A stretch of DNA of 64,000 bases from Prorocentrum cordatum (Eukaryota > Sar > Dinophyceae > Prorocentrales > Prorocentraceae). Below are positions 20,741 through 30,415 of the stretch, piece by piece (positions within the stretch are counted from its first letter, which is position 1; every line of letters begins with the position of its first letter). Under the pieces are notes generated by a model. The model searched no databases and was not told the DNA's origin. It saw nothing but the letters and a program-made list of their open reading frames with translations. The translations under genes and the position numbers were made by a program. The stretch spans positions 229,001 to 293,000 of the forward strand of contig CAUYUJ010018059.1 of the NCBI GenBank assembly GCA_963575745.1, in the 5' to 3' direction.

Positions 20741-21451
20741 AGATGGCAGGGCGACGTCGCCCCCTCGTCGTCTTGCCTGTTGGCCGAAAAGCCGGGGGGT
20801 AACAAGGACAGCGGGGTAACCTGCCTTAGTAAGAGGGCTTTTGTCATTGAAGATACGAGAGAGGCTTGCGCCGACCTCCGCACCCGAGGTTATATCTGTG
20901 ATCGTATTTCCCACAATGAGCTTATGACAAGCGTGGGCACAGATTACCTGGGTGCGGTGATCAGTGGAGATTACACTCTCATATGGATTAGTACCCCGGG
21001 TGACTGGTATGTACGAACTCCAGGAAAGAGAGTGGCCCCACATTGGTCACGTATCCAGAACCTGTTGATAAAAGCCAAGAAACTCCGTATGAAAATCATA
21101 ATATTTGGTCCCCCAGGATATGTTTGGAAGTTATCTCCAGTACGTGATACCCTGGAAGATCTTAAGTTGTCAGTAATACGGATGCGTTTGTGTCATTTCT
21201 GTATTCGGTTCAATATGCAAGACAGTACACCGAGTGGTACTTATATGCAGGTAGCGTCATCAATACCGATTAGCCCGAAGCTGTGGGCATGTACATGCAA
21301 ACAGGCAATACCACAACATGTGTTGGATTGGTACGGCCATACAGTACGGCATGCTAAATGGCGAGCTCAGACACGTACTACACTCATCCGTCATCTGAAC
21401 GACAACATCCTGGGGAGCACCACCACGCACGGAAACGTGCCTGTATATTAA
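20741..21451 (+). CDS. Unrecognised retroelement domain before the methyltransferase-like region
   Basis: Same frame as the preceding ORF after one TGA. There is no ATG near the start, so it is probably part of the polyprotein. Visible features are AFVIEDTREACADLRTRGY, LIWISTPGDWYVRTPGKR, MKIIIFGPPGYVWKL, RMRLCHFCIRF and PSGTYMQVASS, ending in HGNVPVY and TAA. The STPG and FGPPG segments recall substrate-side loops of Rossmann-type methyltransferases, and it directly precedes the SAM-binding-like motif at 22128. It could be half of a permuted methyltransferase, but I cannot assign a function. The frame must move +1 near 21440 to continue. Confidence 0.55.
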   Translation, partial: RWQGDVAPSSSCLLAEKPGGNKDSGVTCLSKRAFVIEDTREACADLRTRGYICDRISHNELMTSVGTDYLGAVISGDYTLIWISTPGDWYVRTPGKRVAPHWSRIQNLLIKAKKLRMKIIIFGPPGYVWKLSPVRDTLEDLKLSVIRMRLCHFCIRFNMQDSTPSGTYMQVASSIPISPKLWACTCKQAIPQHVLDWYGHTVRHAKWRAQTRTTLIRHLNDNILGSTTTHGNVPVY

Positions 21452-22388
21452 CACTTATACACGTACGGACCACAACATCCGTCACTACGTGACGACCAAC
21501 AAGGGAGGACCGAAATGGTCTGAAGTTATCCGACGTGTAACAATTAACCTGGATACCAATGCGGTTATTCAGGATATCTCTGTTACCGATCAACCAACAG
21601 GGTATGATTGGCATGCACCACTACCTGCAGGGGTTGCCAACATCAGCACTCGGTTGTATTGGCAACCCGAGGAACCGGTCTTGCTCGGAAACGAGCCTAC
21701 TCAATCACCACAGAAACCTCGACGCGTCATCATAGATGACTGTTCTCTCCCCCTCCCGACTCTGGCGATTGACGCATGTACCCACTCAACCACGACAATG
21801 GGCACGCAGACCGGCGAACAAGACGAGCAAGTTTTACCCACAGAATCGCGTATCAAGCAGAAGGAAAGGCTCAAAGCCGAAAAGGAAGCAGGCATCAAGC
21901 CTCGCCGCATTAAAAAGCACGTTGAAGACGGAAACGATGATTGCGGCGACGACTTGTCAGGACTCGGACAGGATCTTATGGCAACCTGGAGTACTGACGT
22001 CCCTATTGAGCTGATAAGCTCCGATGAGGACGATGACCTGTTCCTTACCCTCCCCACATCTATGCCCGACACACACGCTAACATATACAGCATAGTTGCT
22101 ACACTATGCTATGGTCATAACAACTGCGTGGATATGTTGGAGCTTTGTGGCGGCGAGGGTGGCATCTCAGAGCTTGCCTTCTCAAGGGGACTTTCCTCAG
22201 GAGGCAACCTAGACAAGACTACATATGTCGACCTGGGAGACCCCTCGGTGCAGCGGGTTATAGATCATTACTTCGCTATATGCTACGCACGAGTTGCCAT
22301 GCTACAACCCAGTTGCCGCACCACAGGACCACCATCCTACTACAACTACAAAGTCAACTACAACACTTGGGAACAGCACCGCAAATAA
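21441..22388 (+). CDS. Methyltransferase-like domain of the polyprotein
   Basis: Open in this frame through the +1 change near 21440; the ATG-less start supports a fused product. The middle is Lys/Glu-rich (about 21840-21930). Near the end, VDMLELCGGEGGISELAFSR (22128-22187) resembles the SAM-binding motif I of Rossmann methyltransferases, followed by YVDLGDPS where an acidic residue would bind the ribose, and by MLQPSCRTTGPPSYYN where a catalytic loop would be expected. Dinoflagellate retrotransposons are reported to have captured cytosine methyltransferases, which makes the call plausible. The canonical ENV and PCQ blocks are not clear. TAA at 22386 interrupts a frame that then stays open. 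Confidence 0.55.
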   Translation: MYINTYTRTDHNIRHYVTTNKGGPKWSEVIRRVTINLDTNAVIQDISVTDQPTGYDWHAPLPAGVANISTRLYWQPEEPVLLGNEPTQSPQKPRRVIIDDCSLPLPTLAIDACTHSTTTMGTQTGEQDEQVLPTESRIKQKERLKAEKEAGIKPRRIKKHVEDGNDDCGDDLSGLGQDLMATWSTDVPIELISSDEDDDLFLTLPTSMPDTHANIYSIVATLCYGHNNCVDMLELCGGEGGISELAFSRGLSSGGNLDKTTYVDLGDPSVQRVIDHYFAICYARVAMLQPSCRTTGPPSYYNYKVNYNTWEQHRK

Positions 22389-25300
22389 GATTTACCACAC
22401 ATAACTTATTGTGGTAAAATTGCTGTAACCCAAGATGACGCTCGGAGGTGGTTTATACGCGAACAACCTACAGGAACATGGGTGGATGATATTTCCCCAT
22501 GGAAGAAACTTGCCAACCGACCACATATTACAACCGTACGCATTGACCAATGTGCTACGGGACTCAAAGATACGGCTGGTGACTATATTAAGAAGCCGAC
22601 AAATACCACCAGCAACGACGAGACAATTCTTAAACATTTTGAGCGACTCAAGTGCAACGGTCAGCATGTGCACGCACAACCGTGCAATAAAGAGCTTTCA
22701 CTGGCACAAAAATACACTCGACGACTGCAGCCTGCCTTCGTGGAAGCCGTCTATCTGGCGAAAGCCATTGACACTACGCGCGGAAACGCGCCCATAAGTA
22801 CCGCACATGCTTACCCTGCAGACCTTCCCGATCAAGCTGAACCAGGCGAAGGTATGAGACGCATCGGTGATCGTATCATCCCAAAGGTGGCCACTTGCCC
22901 GGCATGCATCGACAACGTCCGAAAGGACAGTCCTAGCCATAACAGAGACCCTACGCAGTGTAAATATCATGATTCCATCTCTGTATACTGGCCATGTCCC
23001 GCATGCCAGAGGGATCTTACGAGAAGCAAGGGTGTTAAGAACCACCTCGATACCGAACCTGGTAAATGTCGTTTTGCTGAACCATTTAAACTTCCAGACG
23101 ATCACGACCCCGAAGGCAAAACCGTGCCAGCTTGGTGGAAACCCTTACCTAAACCGGGTGAGGGCCAAGCTTCAGCTTCAGGTGGCCGCCAAGGCGCACA
23201 CGCCAGGCCACCACGACCACGATCCTTCGGTAACGTCGATCCGACATCTGGTGCCAGCAGCTACGACATGCTACGAGACGCCCCCGAGCGTGGAAACACG
23301 CCTTCTGCGTCCTCTAGCGAAGCGCCACAGGTAGCGGCCCGTCGCGGCCGCCTACAAGGCGTACCACCACCTCCAGATGCAGTCAATACAGGGGACCAAC
23401 TACGGAGAGCTACAAGGAACCCTCTTGCCTCTACCGGCTCTGGGGCTCCTCGACTACCCGACTGGACGAGATTCGACATCCAACACAGTCTACAGAGTCT
23501 CCGTAGTCACGAACCTCATGTCGTGAAAAAGGAACTCCGAAAACTGCATCTGCGATGGTATCATGCGAAGGAACCAAAGATGAGGCTAATCCTCGACAAA
23601 GTGGGGCTTGATAACGTTCGACTGAACATGATCAAGGAAGTTTGCGATACCTGTCGGGAATGCAGAGCATGGGAACGTCCAGGAAACTCAACACTACCCT
23701 CGGTGAGCCTTCCTGGTAACTGGCTCGACGAAGGTGAAATGGACCTCATGTTCTACAAAAAACGGACCATATTTCATATTATGGATCGTTGTATTCGCCT
23801 GGCAGCAGGCCTAGAAATTTCCGACAGAGAACGTGACGCTATCATTGACGCCTACCACTACTGCTGGATTGCCTATCACGGACCCTTCAAAGTCTTATAC
23901 TCAGACGGAGAAGGCGCCCTGAATAACGATGCCGCTAAAACCATGATGGCCAATAAGGGCACGGAACTTCGTATCCGAGCACCTGGCCAACACGCGACTT
24001 CAATTGAGTCACGAAACGGCATTCTCAGAGGCGTCTTCCACATGATTGAGGAAGAACTGAATGGACACAACATCCCTGTTGTATTCACTAGAGTGTTGGC
24101 GGAAGGCATCTTCGTTACTAATGCTTTTACGTTTTATAACGGAGTATCGCCATACCAAGCACACACAGGACGTCAGCTTTCCTTCCTCCCTGATCTCGAT
24201 ACCCTTGTTTTTCCCAAGGGACCCGAGACTTCAGGACACGAACGAGAACGTCGTGTAAGGGAAGTCAGCCTAGAAGCTACAACTCAGGCCACTGCTGTGG
24301 CCAAGACAAATCGGGCTCTCAGGGCTAAAACGACTCCTGATGGTGCTCGCCTTTATTATGCAGGGGATTTGGTCGATTACCACCGACCCACTGCCACCAA
24401 GGACGACCGTGGAGGCTGGAATGGCCCATTCCCGGTGATCCGTAATGTGCCTGAAAGAGGACATATTGTTGTCAAGGCAGGATCTCGTGAGGTAATTGTG
24501 ATGCATCCTGATGCTCGTCACACACTATACATTGAATGTCTCCTCACACGGGAACTTGGCATGGATAATATGGCCATGCAAACCGCCCTTACATATGCGG
24601 CACACCTCGGCGCAGGGAAACCTGCCAAAGTTTTCGGCTATATCCCCGATTACAAGGGAAACCTCAATCTTTCAGACGACAGCAAGTTTCACCCGCGCGT
24701 ACATCTAGCACTACAGTATCTCGTACGAAACTATTTTCGAGTGGAACATGTAGTGGCAGTTAGATTGGCCAAAAGTGTGTCAAGCCTACCTGCAGTAAAG
24801 TACGCCACCGGGTCTACGCTGATCCACTATGACAACGATATCAGCCCGGCTTTCCACTGCTACGAGTGCGTGGGCACCGGCCTAAACATGTCTCAGATCA
24901 CTGGTAGCACTCATTCCAGACTCATTCAATGCTTGACTTCACGTGTCCCTTCCTTAGGATTTCACGACGACCTAGCTAAATATCAGCACTCAAGCAACAC
25001 GTCTGGAGAACGCGATTCGCTTGGAAACAGGCCTCCTCCAGACACCCCAGGTGCTTCATCGCCGAGTGAAGGTCGTCTGTCGACAATCTATGAGGAAAAT
25101 GAGGAACATAATATAGAAGCTATGATGCTGGAAGAGTGGTACGACGAGCTACGTATGGGCCTTCATCCTACGACGACTACCGACGATTATCTTTACTGCG
25201 TCCCAACAACCATGCTGCCTGACCAATGTGTTTTGGTTTCAGCATCTGTGGACGAAGAAGATACCATATCATCGGACACGCTCGGAGACGAGCCTGAACC

Positions 25301-26126
25301 ACGAGAGTCCTGTATAGTCTCTCTCTGCTCAACCACACCTGACGAGAGCTACTCTCTTGATAGTGATGAATATGGTCCTTACGTTGAGTTATGTTTTACA
25401 TCAGAAATGTCAAACATAGTGTTAGATCAGACTCAACTTGCACAGCTCGACACCGATATGGTCGCAACGATGAGAGTATATGTATCCTCTGCTGCTAAAC
25501 GTGATGTGGTCGTTAAAGAAGATGATCTACTGACCAAAGCCGGCATTGCAGCACACCCAAAGGAGGTTAGTGAAGCTTTGTATACTGAGCTCAAAATCTG
25601 GATTGACAACCGATGCTTTGAGATGTATGATTTATCCAAAGCTTCCAACATCATGACATCCAGGTACGTATACAAGTGGAAGTTTGTAAAGGTGGGCACC
25701 GAGAACGTTAAAACCATTCGTCTCAGACTTGTCCTTCGCGGATTTACGGATACTGAGGCTTTCGATGTGGAAACACTCTCGGGAACCGCCCGAAGGCAGT
25801 CCCAAAGACTCCTGGCAAGTGAGGCGGCACGCCATCCAGAGTGGATCTTAGCATCCATGGATATCGACAAGGCGTTCCTCAAGGGTTTGACCTATGAGGA
25901 ACTTGCCCATGCCACAGGCGAGGAAACTCGCATGGTCTGCTTCACTCTTCCACCGGGAAGTGCCCAGGTACTTCGTGCACTACCCGGCTTCTCATCCTAT
26001 GACGAAAGCCGACGCTGCCTCAGATGCCTCAAACCAGGAACGGGCACAAAGGATGCTCCAAGAGTGTTCTCTCTCAAACTTCTTCACGACCACACGAGCT
26101 ATGGGTCTTACACCGACCAGTTATGA
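22389..26126 (+). CDS. pol: Zinc-binding region, integrase and N-terminal half of reverse transcriptase
   Basis: Continues the previous frame after TAA. A Cys-rich region (CPAC, CKYHDS, CPACQRDL, about 22890-23080) is followed by a Pro-rich linker. The integrase has an H-x4-H (23547, 23562) and Cys cluster CDTCREC (23643) and a catalytic triad: Asp 23742 (GEMDLMF), Asp 23904 (LYSDGEG) and Glu 24006 (SIESRNG), the last two 33 residues apart. A small C-terminal beta domain (YYAGDLVDYHR, GGWNGPF) follows. After a long acidic spacer, the RT begins (SRYVYKWKF, LVLRGF, MDIDKAFLKG with catalytic Asp at 25860, LKPGTGTKDAPRVFSLK). The frame fails near 26097; the rest of RT is in the +1 frame. Confidence 0.88.
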   Translation, partial: DLPHITYCGKIAVTQDDARRWFIREQPTGTWVDDISPWKKLANRPHITTVRIDQCATGLKDTAGDYIKKPTNTTSNDETILKHFERLKCNGQHVHAQPCNKELSLAQKYTRRLQPAFVEAVYLAKAIDTTRGNAPISTAHAYPADLPDQAEPGEGMRRIGDRIIPKVATCPACIDNVRKDSPSHNRDPTQCKYHDSISVYWPCPACQRDLTRSKGVKNHLDTEPGKCRFAEPFKLPDDHDPEGKTVPAWWKPLPKPGEGQASASGGRQGAHARPPRPRSFGNVDPTSGASSYDMLRDAPERGNTPSASSSEAPQVAARRGRLQGVPPPPDAVNTGDQLRRATRNPLASTGSGAPRLPDWTRFDIQHSLQSLRSHEPHVVKKELRKLHLRWYHAKEPKMRLILDKVGLDNVRLNMIKEVCDTCRECRAWERPGNSTLPSVSLPGNWLDEGEMDLMFYKKRTIFHIMDRCIRLAAGLEISDRERDAIIDAYHYCWIAYHGPFKVLYSDGEGALNNDAAKTMMANKGTELRIRAPGQHATSIESRNGILRGVFHMIEEELNGHNIPVVFTRVLAEGIFVTNAFTFYNGVSPYQAHTGRQLSFLPDLDTLVFPKGPETSGHERERRVREVSLEATTQATAVAKTNRALRAKTTPDGARLYYAGDLVDYHRPTATKDDRGGWNGPFPVIRNVPERGHIVVKAGSREVIVMHPDARHTLYIECLLTRELGMDNMAMQTALTYAAHLGAGKPAKVFGYIPDYKGNLNLSDDSKFHPRVHLALQYLVRNYFRVEHVVAVRLAKSVSSLPAVKYATGSTLIHYDNDISPAFHCYECVGTGLNMSQITGSTHSRLIQCLTSRVPSLGFHDDLAKYQHSSNTSGERDSLGNRPPPDTPGASSPSEGRLSTIYEENEEHNIEAMMLEEWYDELRMGLHPTTTTDDYLYCVPTTMLPDQCVLVSASVDEEDTISSDTLGDEPEPRESCIVSLCSTTPDESYSLDSDEYGPYVELCFTSEMSNIVLDQTQLAQLDTDMVATMRVYVSSAAKRDVVVKEDDLLTKAGIAAHPKEVSEALYTELKIWIDNRCFEMYDLSKASNIMTSRYVYKWKFVKVGTENVKTIRLRLVLRGFTDTEAFDVETLSGTARRQSQRLLASEAARHPEWILASMDIDKAFLKGLTYEELAHATGEETRMVCFTLPPGSAQVLRALPGFSSYDESRRCLRCLKPGTGTKDAPRVFSLKLLHDHTSYGSYTDQL

Positions 26127-26754
26127 CGCTGAATTTGAATTCAGCCAAGATCTGCTAACGGCAAAACATGTCGATGATATTAACATGACTGGCCTAGAGA
26201 AAAAGATATACGACTACGTACAGCGCGTCGAAAAGGTGTTTGGCAAATGCAAGCTAAACAAACACACATATACGAACTGCGCCGTTCGCTACACTAAGAA
26301 TGATCAAGGGGATGCGATTATGGATCAGGACGAGCATATCAAACAACTACGTCCTATCACACACCCAGAACTTACAGGAGCGGCGGCCGATGCCAAAGCC
26401 ACGAAACTCATTACCGACATGTTCGTCAGCTTGCGAGGAGCCCTCGCCTATGCCCTTCTTACTCAAATCTGGCTCATGGTATACGTTGTCTCTCTCCAGA
26501 AAATCCAAGAGCCCACCAATCTGCAAGTCAGACGCCTGAATGCTGTGACGCGAAAGCTGATCAGCAGCCCGAAACGCATCACCTTTCCTTGGATGAAGCC
26601 GACGAATGAAGTTAACATCCACAGCGATTCGGGGTATCGGAAGCTTACCGGGGAGGAGGAGGATGAGACCAAGGGCTACGGCATACGCGGGGCGAATGTA
26701 CTACGGCGAGGAAACTCGCCTCAAGGCAAGTCCGTCGTTCACCTGTGTGACTGA
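26098..26754 (+). CDS. pol: C-terminal half of reverse transcriptase and start of RNase H
   Basis: Frame +1 relative to the upstream part; the meaningful overlap is close to 26090-26100. PTSYDAEFEF is followed by the second catalytic box KHVDDIN (26164-26184), where His replaces the usual Tyr of YVDD. The thumb-connection region follows, with tethered RNase H beginning at NIHSDSGYRK (first catalytic Asp at 26626). The GNSP hairpin lies at 26706. TGA at 26752 falls between HLCD and the next in-frame block and probably replaced a sense codon. Confidence 0.82.
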   Translation, partial: AMGLTPTSYDAEFEFSQDLLTAKHVDDINMTGLEKKIYDYVQRVEKVFGKCKLNKHTYTNCAVRYTKNDQGDAIMDQDEHIKQLRPITHPELTGAAADAKATKLITDMFVSLRGALAYALLTQIWLMVYVVSLQKIQEPTNLQVRRLNAVTRKLISSPKRITFPWMKPTNEVNIHSDSGYRKLTGEEEDETKGYGIRGANVLRRGNSPQGKSVVHLCD

Positions 26755-27243
26755 CTATGCAAATCACACCGACTGCAGGTGAGGTCCAGCTATGCTGCGG
26801 AGGCACTCGCAGCGGCGCATAACCTCGATGAGTGTTACCCTACGCTCATCACTTTCCACCGGCTCAAGGCAGGAGCTCTAACTCCACGACAACTACGAGC
26901 TATGCGTGAAGTTGGAGGCCTAGCCATCAAAGTATCTCTCACCATAGACGCTGAGTCCGTTTATAAATCGTCATCAAGCAAGGATCTTAAGATACCGACA
27001 GAGCGGACTCTGCTTGGACACATCAGTTGGATACGTGAGCTCATGGATATAGGTATAGTACATAACGTGCAGTGGTGTGATACTAGGGATATGACCGCAG
27101 ACGGGCGTACAAAGGGAAGCATCGATCGGGAGCTGCTTCTGGAAGTGATGTCAGGCACTCAGTCATTCAAGTATGACGTGAAGCAGTTTGTCCCCTTTCG
27201 GGGTCCCGGGGACAGAGACAAACCCAAGTCTAATCAATTTTAG
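26755..27243 (+). CDS. pol: RNase H C-terminal part
   Basis: Same frame after TGA. SSYAAEALAAAHNLDE carries the catalytic Glu (26800), SLTIDAESVYKS an Asp (26947) and CDTRDMTADGRTKG the last Asp (27100), which fits the D-E-D-D pattern of copia RNase H. It ends with TAG after a Lys/Asn-rich tail. Confidence 0.8.
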   Translation, partial: LCKSHRLQVRSSYAAEALAAAHNLDECYPTLITFHRLKAGALTPRQLRAMREVGGLAIKVSLTIDAESVYKSSSSKDLKIPTERTLLGHISWIRELMDIGIVHNVQWCDTRDMTADGRTKGSIDRELLLEVMSGTQSFKYDVKQFVPFRGPGDRDKPKSNQF

Positions 27244-27623
27244 TCTGTCCTTGTTGCCCCCGCGGTCCAATTTGCCAGCATGGGCGCCTACCATAGAGGC
27301 GCCCTTCTAGTTGCTCGGAAACGAGCCTTACACTTCACGCCTGGCAACGAGCCGGCTTTGTATGACTCAGGCTCTTTGCCTTAATACATATTTGCTCGGT
27401 GAGGTATGGCCTGTTTGGCTTACCTCTAACTGAGCCGATGGCCCTTCATCGTTCAAAGGGGCTATCTTGTATTTGCGTGAAATGCCTTGCGAGGAAACTC
27501 GCCTTACAGTCGGGTGTTAGGCCAGACTGTACGCACTGTTTTCTTTCTTGCAAACAGTCGTGCGCGCGGCCTTTGAAGAGCCTAACGGCTGCGCGGCTAT
27601 GCTCTCCGTCTCCTCCCCTCCCG
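27244..27623 (+). other. 3' untranslated region of the retrotransposon
   Basis: Non-coding between the RNase H stop and the 3' LTR. It has perfect hairpins at 27313 and 27489 and an imperfect one at 27339. The last 20 bases before the LTR are pyrimidine-rich (CTCCGTCTCCTCCCCTCCCG), not the polypurine tract expected for plus-strand priming. Confidence 0.75.
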
Positions 27624-27887
27624 ACTTTAAGGGTAGCTCTTTGGGAGATGTTATAGTATCGGGAGCATAGCTCGCGCGCCGTTGCCTTTGGCTCAAGGCG
27701 CGCGCGCCCTATTTGCCCGGACACCGCGAGTGTTCGCTATGTGCTGGAAAGACCGACACATCGATCTTATCCCATCGTATCCGCCTATTCCCCATACTGA
27801 ACCACCGCAGCAGAGGAATGGACGCTATTTGCCATCCGATGTCCATGGAATCGGATGCGATTTGAGTTACCAGGCTCACTTTCGACT
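27624..27887 (+). repeat. 3' LTR
   Basis: 264 bp, about six differences from 11897-12160. The spliced-leader-like sequence is at 27679-27697. It is followed by the target duplication CGTGG at 27888-27892. Confidence 0.9.
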
Positions 27888-28324
27888 CGTGGGAACCATC
27901 TTGAGGCATCTTGGGATATCTTGAACCATTTTGGAGTCATCTTGGGCTCCCAGGCGCTCTTGGAGTCATCTGAAGCAGTTCCCCCCCAAGAGGCCAACAT
28001 GTGGCCAAACCTACGTACATTCAATGATGTTGGCATTCTCGCCGAGGCCTCTTGGAGCGTCTTGGGTGCCTCTGGGGGGCCTCTTGGGGCCTCTTTGGGG
28101 TCTCTTGGGAGCCTCTTGGGGACATCCTGAGCCTCTTGGGGGCCACATTGGGCTATCTTTCAGCCCATATTGGGGCCTCCTGGGGCCTCCTGGGCGGCTA
28201 TTGGGGCCATCTTGGAGGAGATCGATCAAAGAAGGGCCCCCCCCTCGGAGAGGCCACAATGGGGCCAAAGCTCTAGTAAAACCAATGATGTTGGCTTCCT
28301 CGCCGAGGCCATCTTGGACGCTCC
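27888..28324 (+). repeat. CTTGGGG minisatellite, continuation of the target array
   Basis: Starts with the right target duplication (CGTGG) and continues with CATCTTGGG, CCTCTTGGGG and similar words, the same family that precedes the 5' LTR. Confidence 0.75.
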
Positions 28325-28559
28325 AACCCCCCGCGAAACCCGCCGTCCAGGTCCAGGGGAGGGGGTCGGGGGAGGGGTCAAGAGTCCCCCTCCCCGCCCG
28401 CAAGCCGTCTCGCTCACTCCCACCCGCCCTCCCAACACATACGTAGCACCCGGGCCTGGCCCGAGCCGCAGTATATGCAGCAGTCGTCTTTCGATGGGCA
28501 GCTACTGGGGGCGAATCCGCCGCCGCCGCCGCCGCCGCCGGCCGCACGACGCCGCCACC

Positions 28560-28596
<37 letters not shown>

Positions 28597-28611
28597 TGTC
28601 CGCCGCCGCCG

Positions 28612-28643
<32 letters not shown>

Positions 28644-28956
28644 CCGCCGCCGAATCGCCGCCGCTGCCCCCGCTGCCACATCGCCGCCGCCGCAGCCGCA
28701 GCCCGCTGCCGCCACCGCTGCCGCCACCGCCGCCGCCGCCGCCGTCCCACCCGCATTGACCACCCTGGTTGGCTCCCAGTCGCCTGGGGGAGGGGGTGTA
28801 TACTAATAGGGAACAGTGATCAAGACGACCCCCCCGTTTGCAAGCCGTCTCGCTCACTCCCACCCGCCCTCCCAACACATACGTAGCACCCGAGCCTGGC
28901 CCGAGCCGCAGCATATTCAGCAGTCGTCTTTGGATGGGCAGCTACTGGGGGCGAAT

Positions 28957-28990
<34 letters not shown>

Positions 28991-30185
28991 TGCGCCGCCG
29001 CCGCCGCCGCTGTCCGCCGCCGTCGCCGCCACCGCGCCGCCCGCCGCCGCGCCGCCCCCGCTGCGAATCGCCGCCGCCGCAGCCGCTGCCGCCGCAGCCG
29101 CCACCGCTGCCGCCGCCGCCGCCACCGCCGCCGCTGCCGCCGCCGCCACCGCCGCCGCCACCGCCGCAGCCGCCGCAGCCGCTGCCCCCGCCGCAGCCGC
29201 CTCAACCGCCGCCGCCAAGTGTATTCCGTATTGTTTTTGATAGGGATGGTGGGGGGAGGCCGCATTGGGGTTCGCTGCGCATGCCCCGAATTTGAAGGCA
29301 AAGTGTGTTTTGTATGGTGGGTTAAAAGGGATGGTGGGGGGGCCCTCATTGCCCCTGGTTGGCTCCCAGTCGCCTGGAGGAGGGAGTCGATACTAGTAGG
29401 GAGCAGTGATCAAGACGCCCTCCCCGCCCTCAAGTCGTCTCGAGCACTCCCAACTCGCCTTCCCGGCACATCCGTAGCGCCCGAGCCTGGCCCGAGCCAC
29501 AACATATGCAGCAACCGTTTTTGGATGTGCAGCTGCTGCGGGCGAAGCCGCCGCCGCCCGCCGCTGCCGCCGCCGCGCCGCCGCCGCCGTTGTCCGCCGC
29601 CGCCGCCGCCGCCGCCCCCCGCCGCCGCAGCCGCTGCCTCCGCAGCCGCTGCCGCCCCCGCTGCCGCCCCGCCGCCGCCGCAGCCGCCGCCGCCGCCGTC
29701 GCCGCCACCGCCGCCACCGCCGCCGCCACCGCCGCAGCCGCCGCAACCGCTGCCCCCGCCGCAGCCGCCGCCGCCGCCGCCAAGTGTACTCCGTATTGTT
29801 TGTTGACAGGGATGGTGGGGGGAGGCCGCGTCGGGTTCGCTGCGCATGCTCCGAATGTGGAGGCAGAGCGTGTTTTGCATGGTTTTTTAGAAGGGATGGT
29901 GTGGGGGGCTTTCATTGTGTTTGGTTGGCTCCCACTCGCTTGGGGAAAGGGGGTGTCTATTAATAGGGAGCAGTGATTAAGCTACCCACCCCGCCCGCAA
30001 ACCGTTCCGCTCACTCCCACCCGCCCTCCCAACACATACGTAGCATCCGGGCCCGGCCCGAACCGCAGCATGTGCAGCAGTCGTTTTTGAATGGGCAACC
30101 CTTGGGGGCGAATCCGCCGCCGCCGCCGCCGCCGCCGCCTTTGCCGCCGCCCCTTGTCCGCCGCCGCCGCCGCCGCCGCCGTTGT

Positions 30186-30249
<64 letters not shown>

Positions 30250-30384
30250 TGGCCGCCCCCGCCGCCGCCGCCAGCGCCGCCCGCCGCCGCCGTCCGCCGC
30301 CGCCGCCGCCGCTGCCGCGCGCCGCCGCCGCCGCCGCCGCCGTCGACCCCGCTGCCGAATCGCCGCAGCCGCTGCCGCCGCTGC

Positions 30385-30415
<31 letters not shown>

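Larger units (their letters stand above)
12377..27502 (+). repeat. Family of 34 dispersed 14-nt GNRA-tetraloop hairpins
   Basis: Each unit is GCNNN-GNRA-NNNGC with a self-complementary 5-bp stem, nearly always followed by C. Starts: 12377, 12470, 13799, 14273, 14759, 14834, 15046, 15760, 16336, 16417, 17560, 17821, 18061, 18239, 18649, 19141, 19222, 19711, 19744, 20279, 20368, 20633, 20811, 21427, 21683, 22778, 23288, 24612, 25019, 25280, 25918, 26706, 27313, 27489. Stems seen: GCAGG (8), GCGGG (7), GCTCG (6), GCGAG (5), GCGCG (2), and one each of GCCTG, GCTGG, GCGGA, GCACG, GCGTG, GCTTG. Only 20811 and 25019 use a G-U pair. Loops: GAAA 25, GCAA 6, GTAA 2, GAGA 1. Most read x-G-N-x-P, four fall in a second frame, two in the third and two in the 3' UTR. 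A 35th copy at 27339 has one mismatch. Confidence 0.9.
11897..27887 (+). mobile_element. Giant Ty1/copia-type LTR retrotransposon (15,991 bp)
   Basis: Two 264-bp LTRs differing at about six positions (2.3 percent) enclose a primer site and a gag-pol series on the + strand. The order is protease, integrase, reverse transcriptase, RNase H, as in copia elements, but the element is about three times the usual length. Extra domains are a Tpt1/KptA RNA 2'-phosphotransferase, a RING-H2 finger and a methyltransferase-like domain. Reading needs four in-frame stops to be passed (13485, 20738, 22386, 26752) and three frame changes (near 15000, 21440, 26097), so this copy is probably dead though young. 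At least 34 GNRA hairpins are spread through it. Confidence 0.93.

Noticed and set aside
13485-26754. Reassigned stop codons
   Set aside because: Both TAA and TGA occur as single in-frame stops together with frameshifts, and the VWD genes end normally. Decay explains it better.
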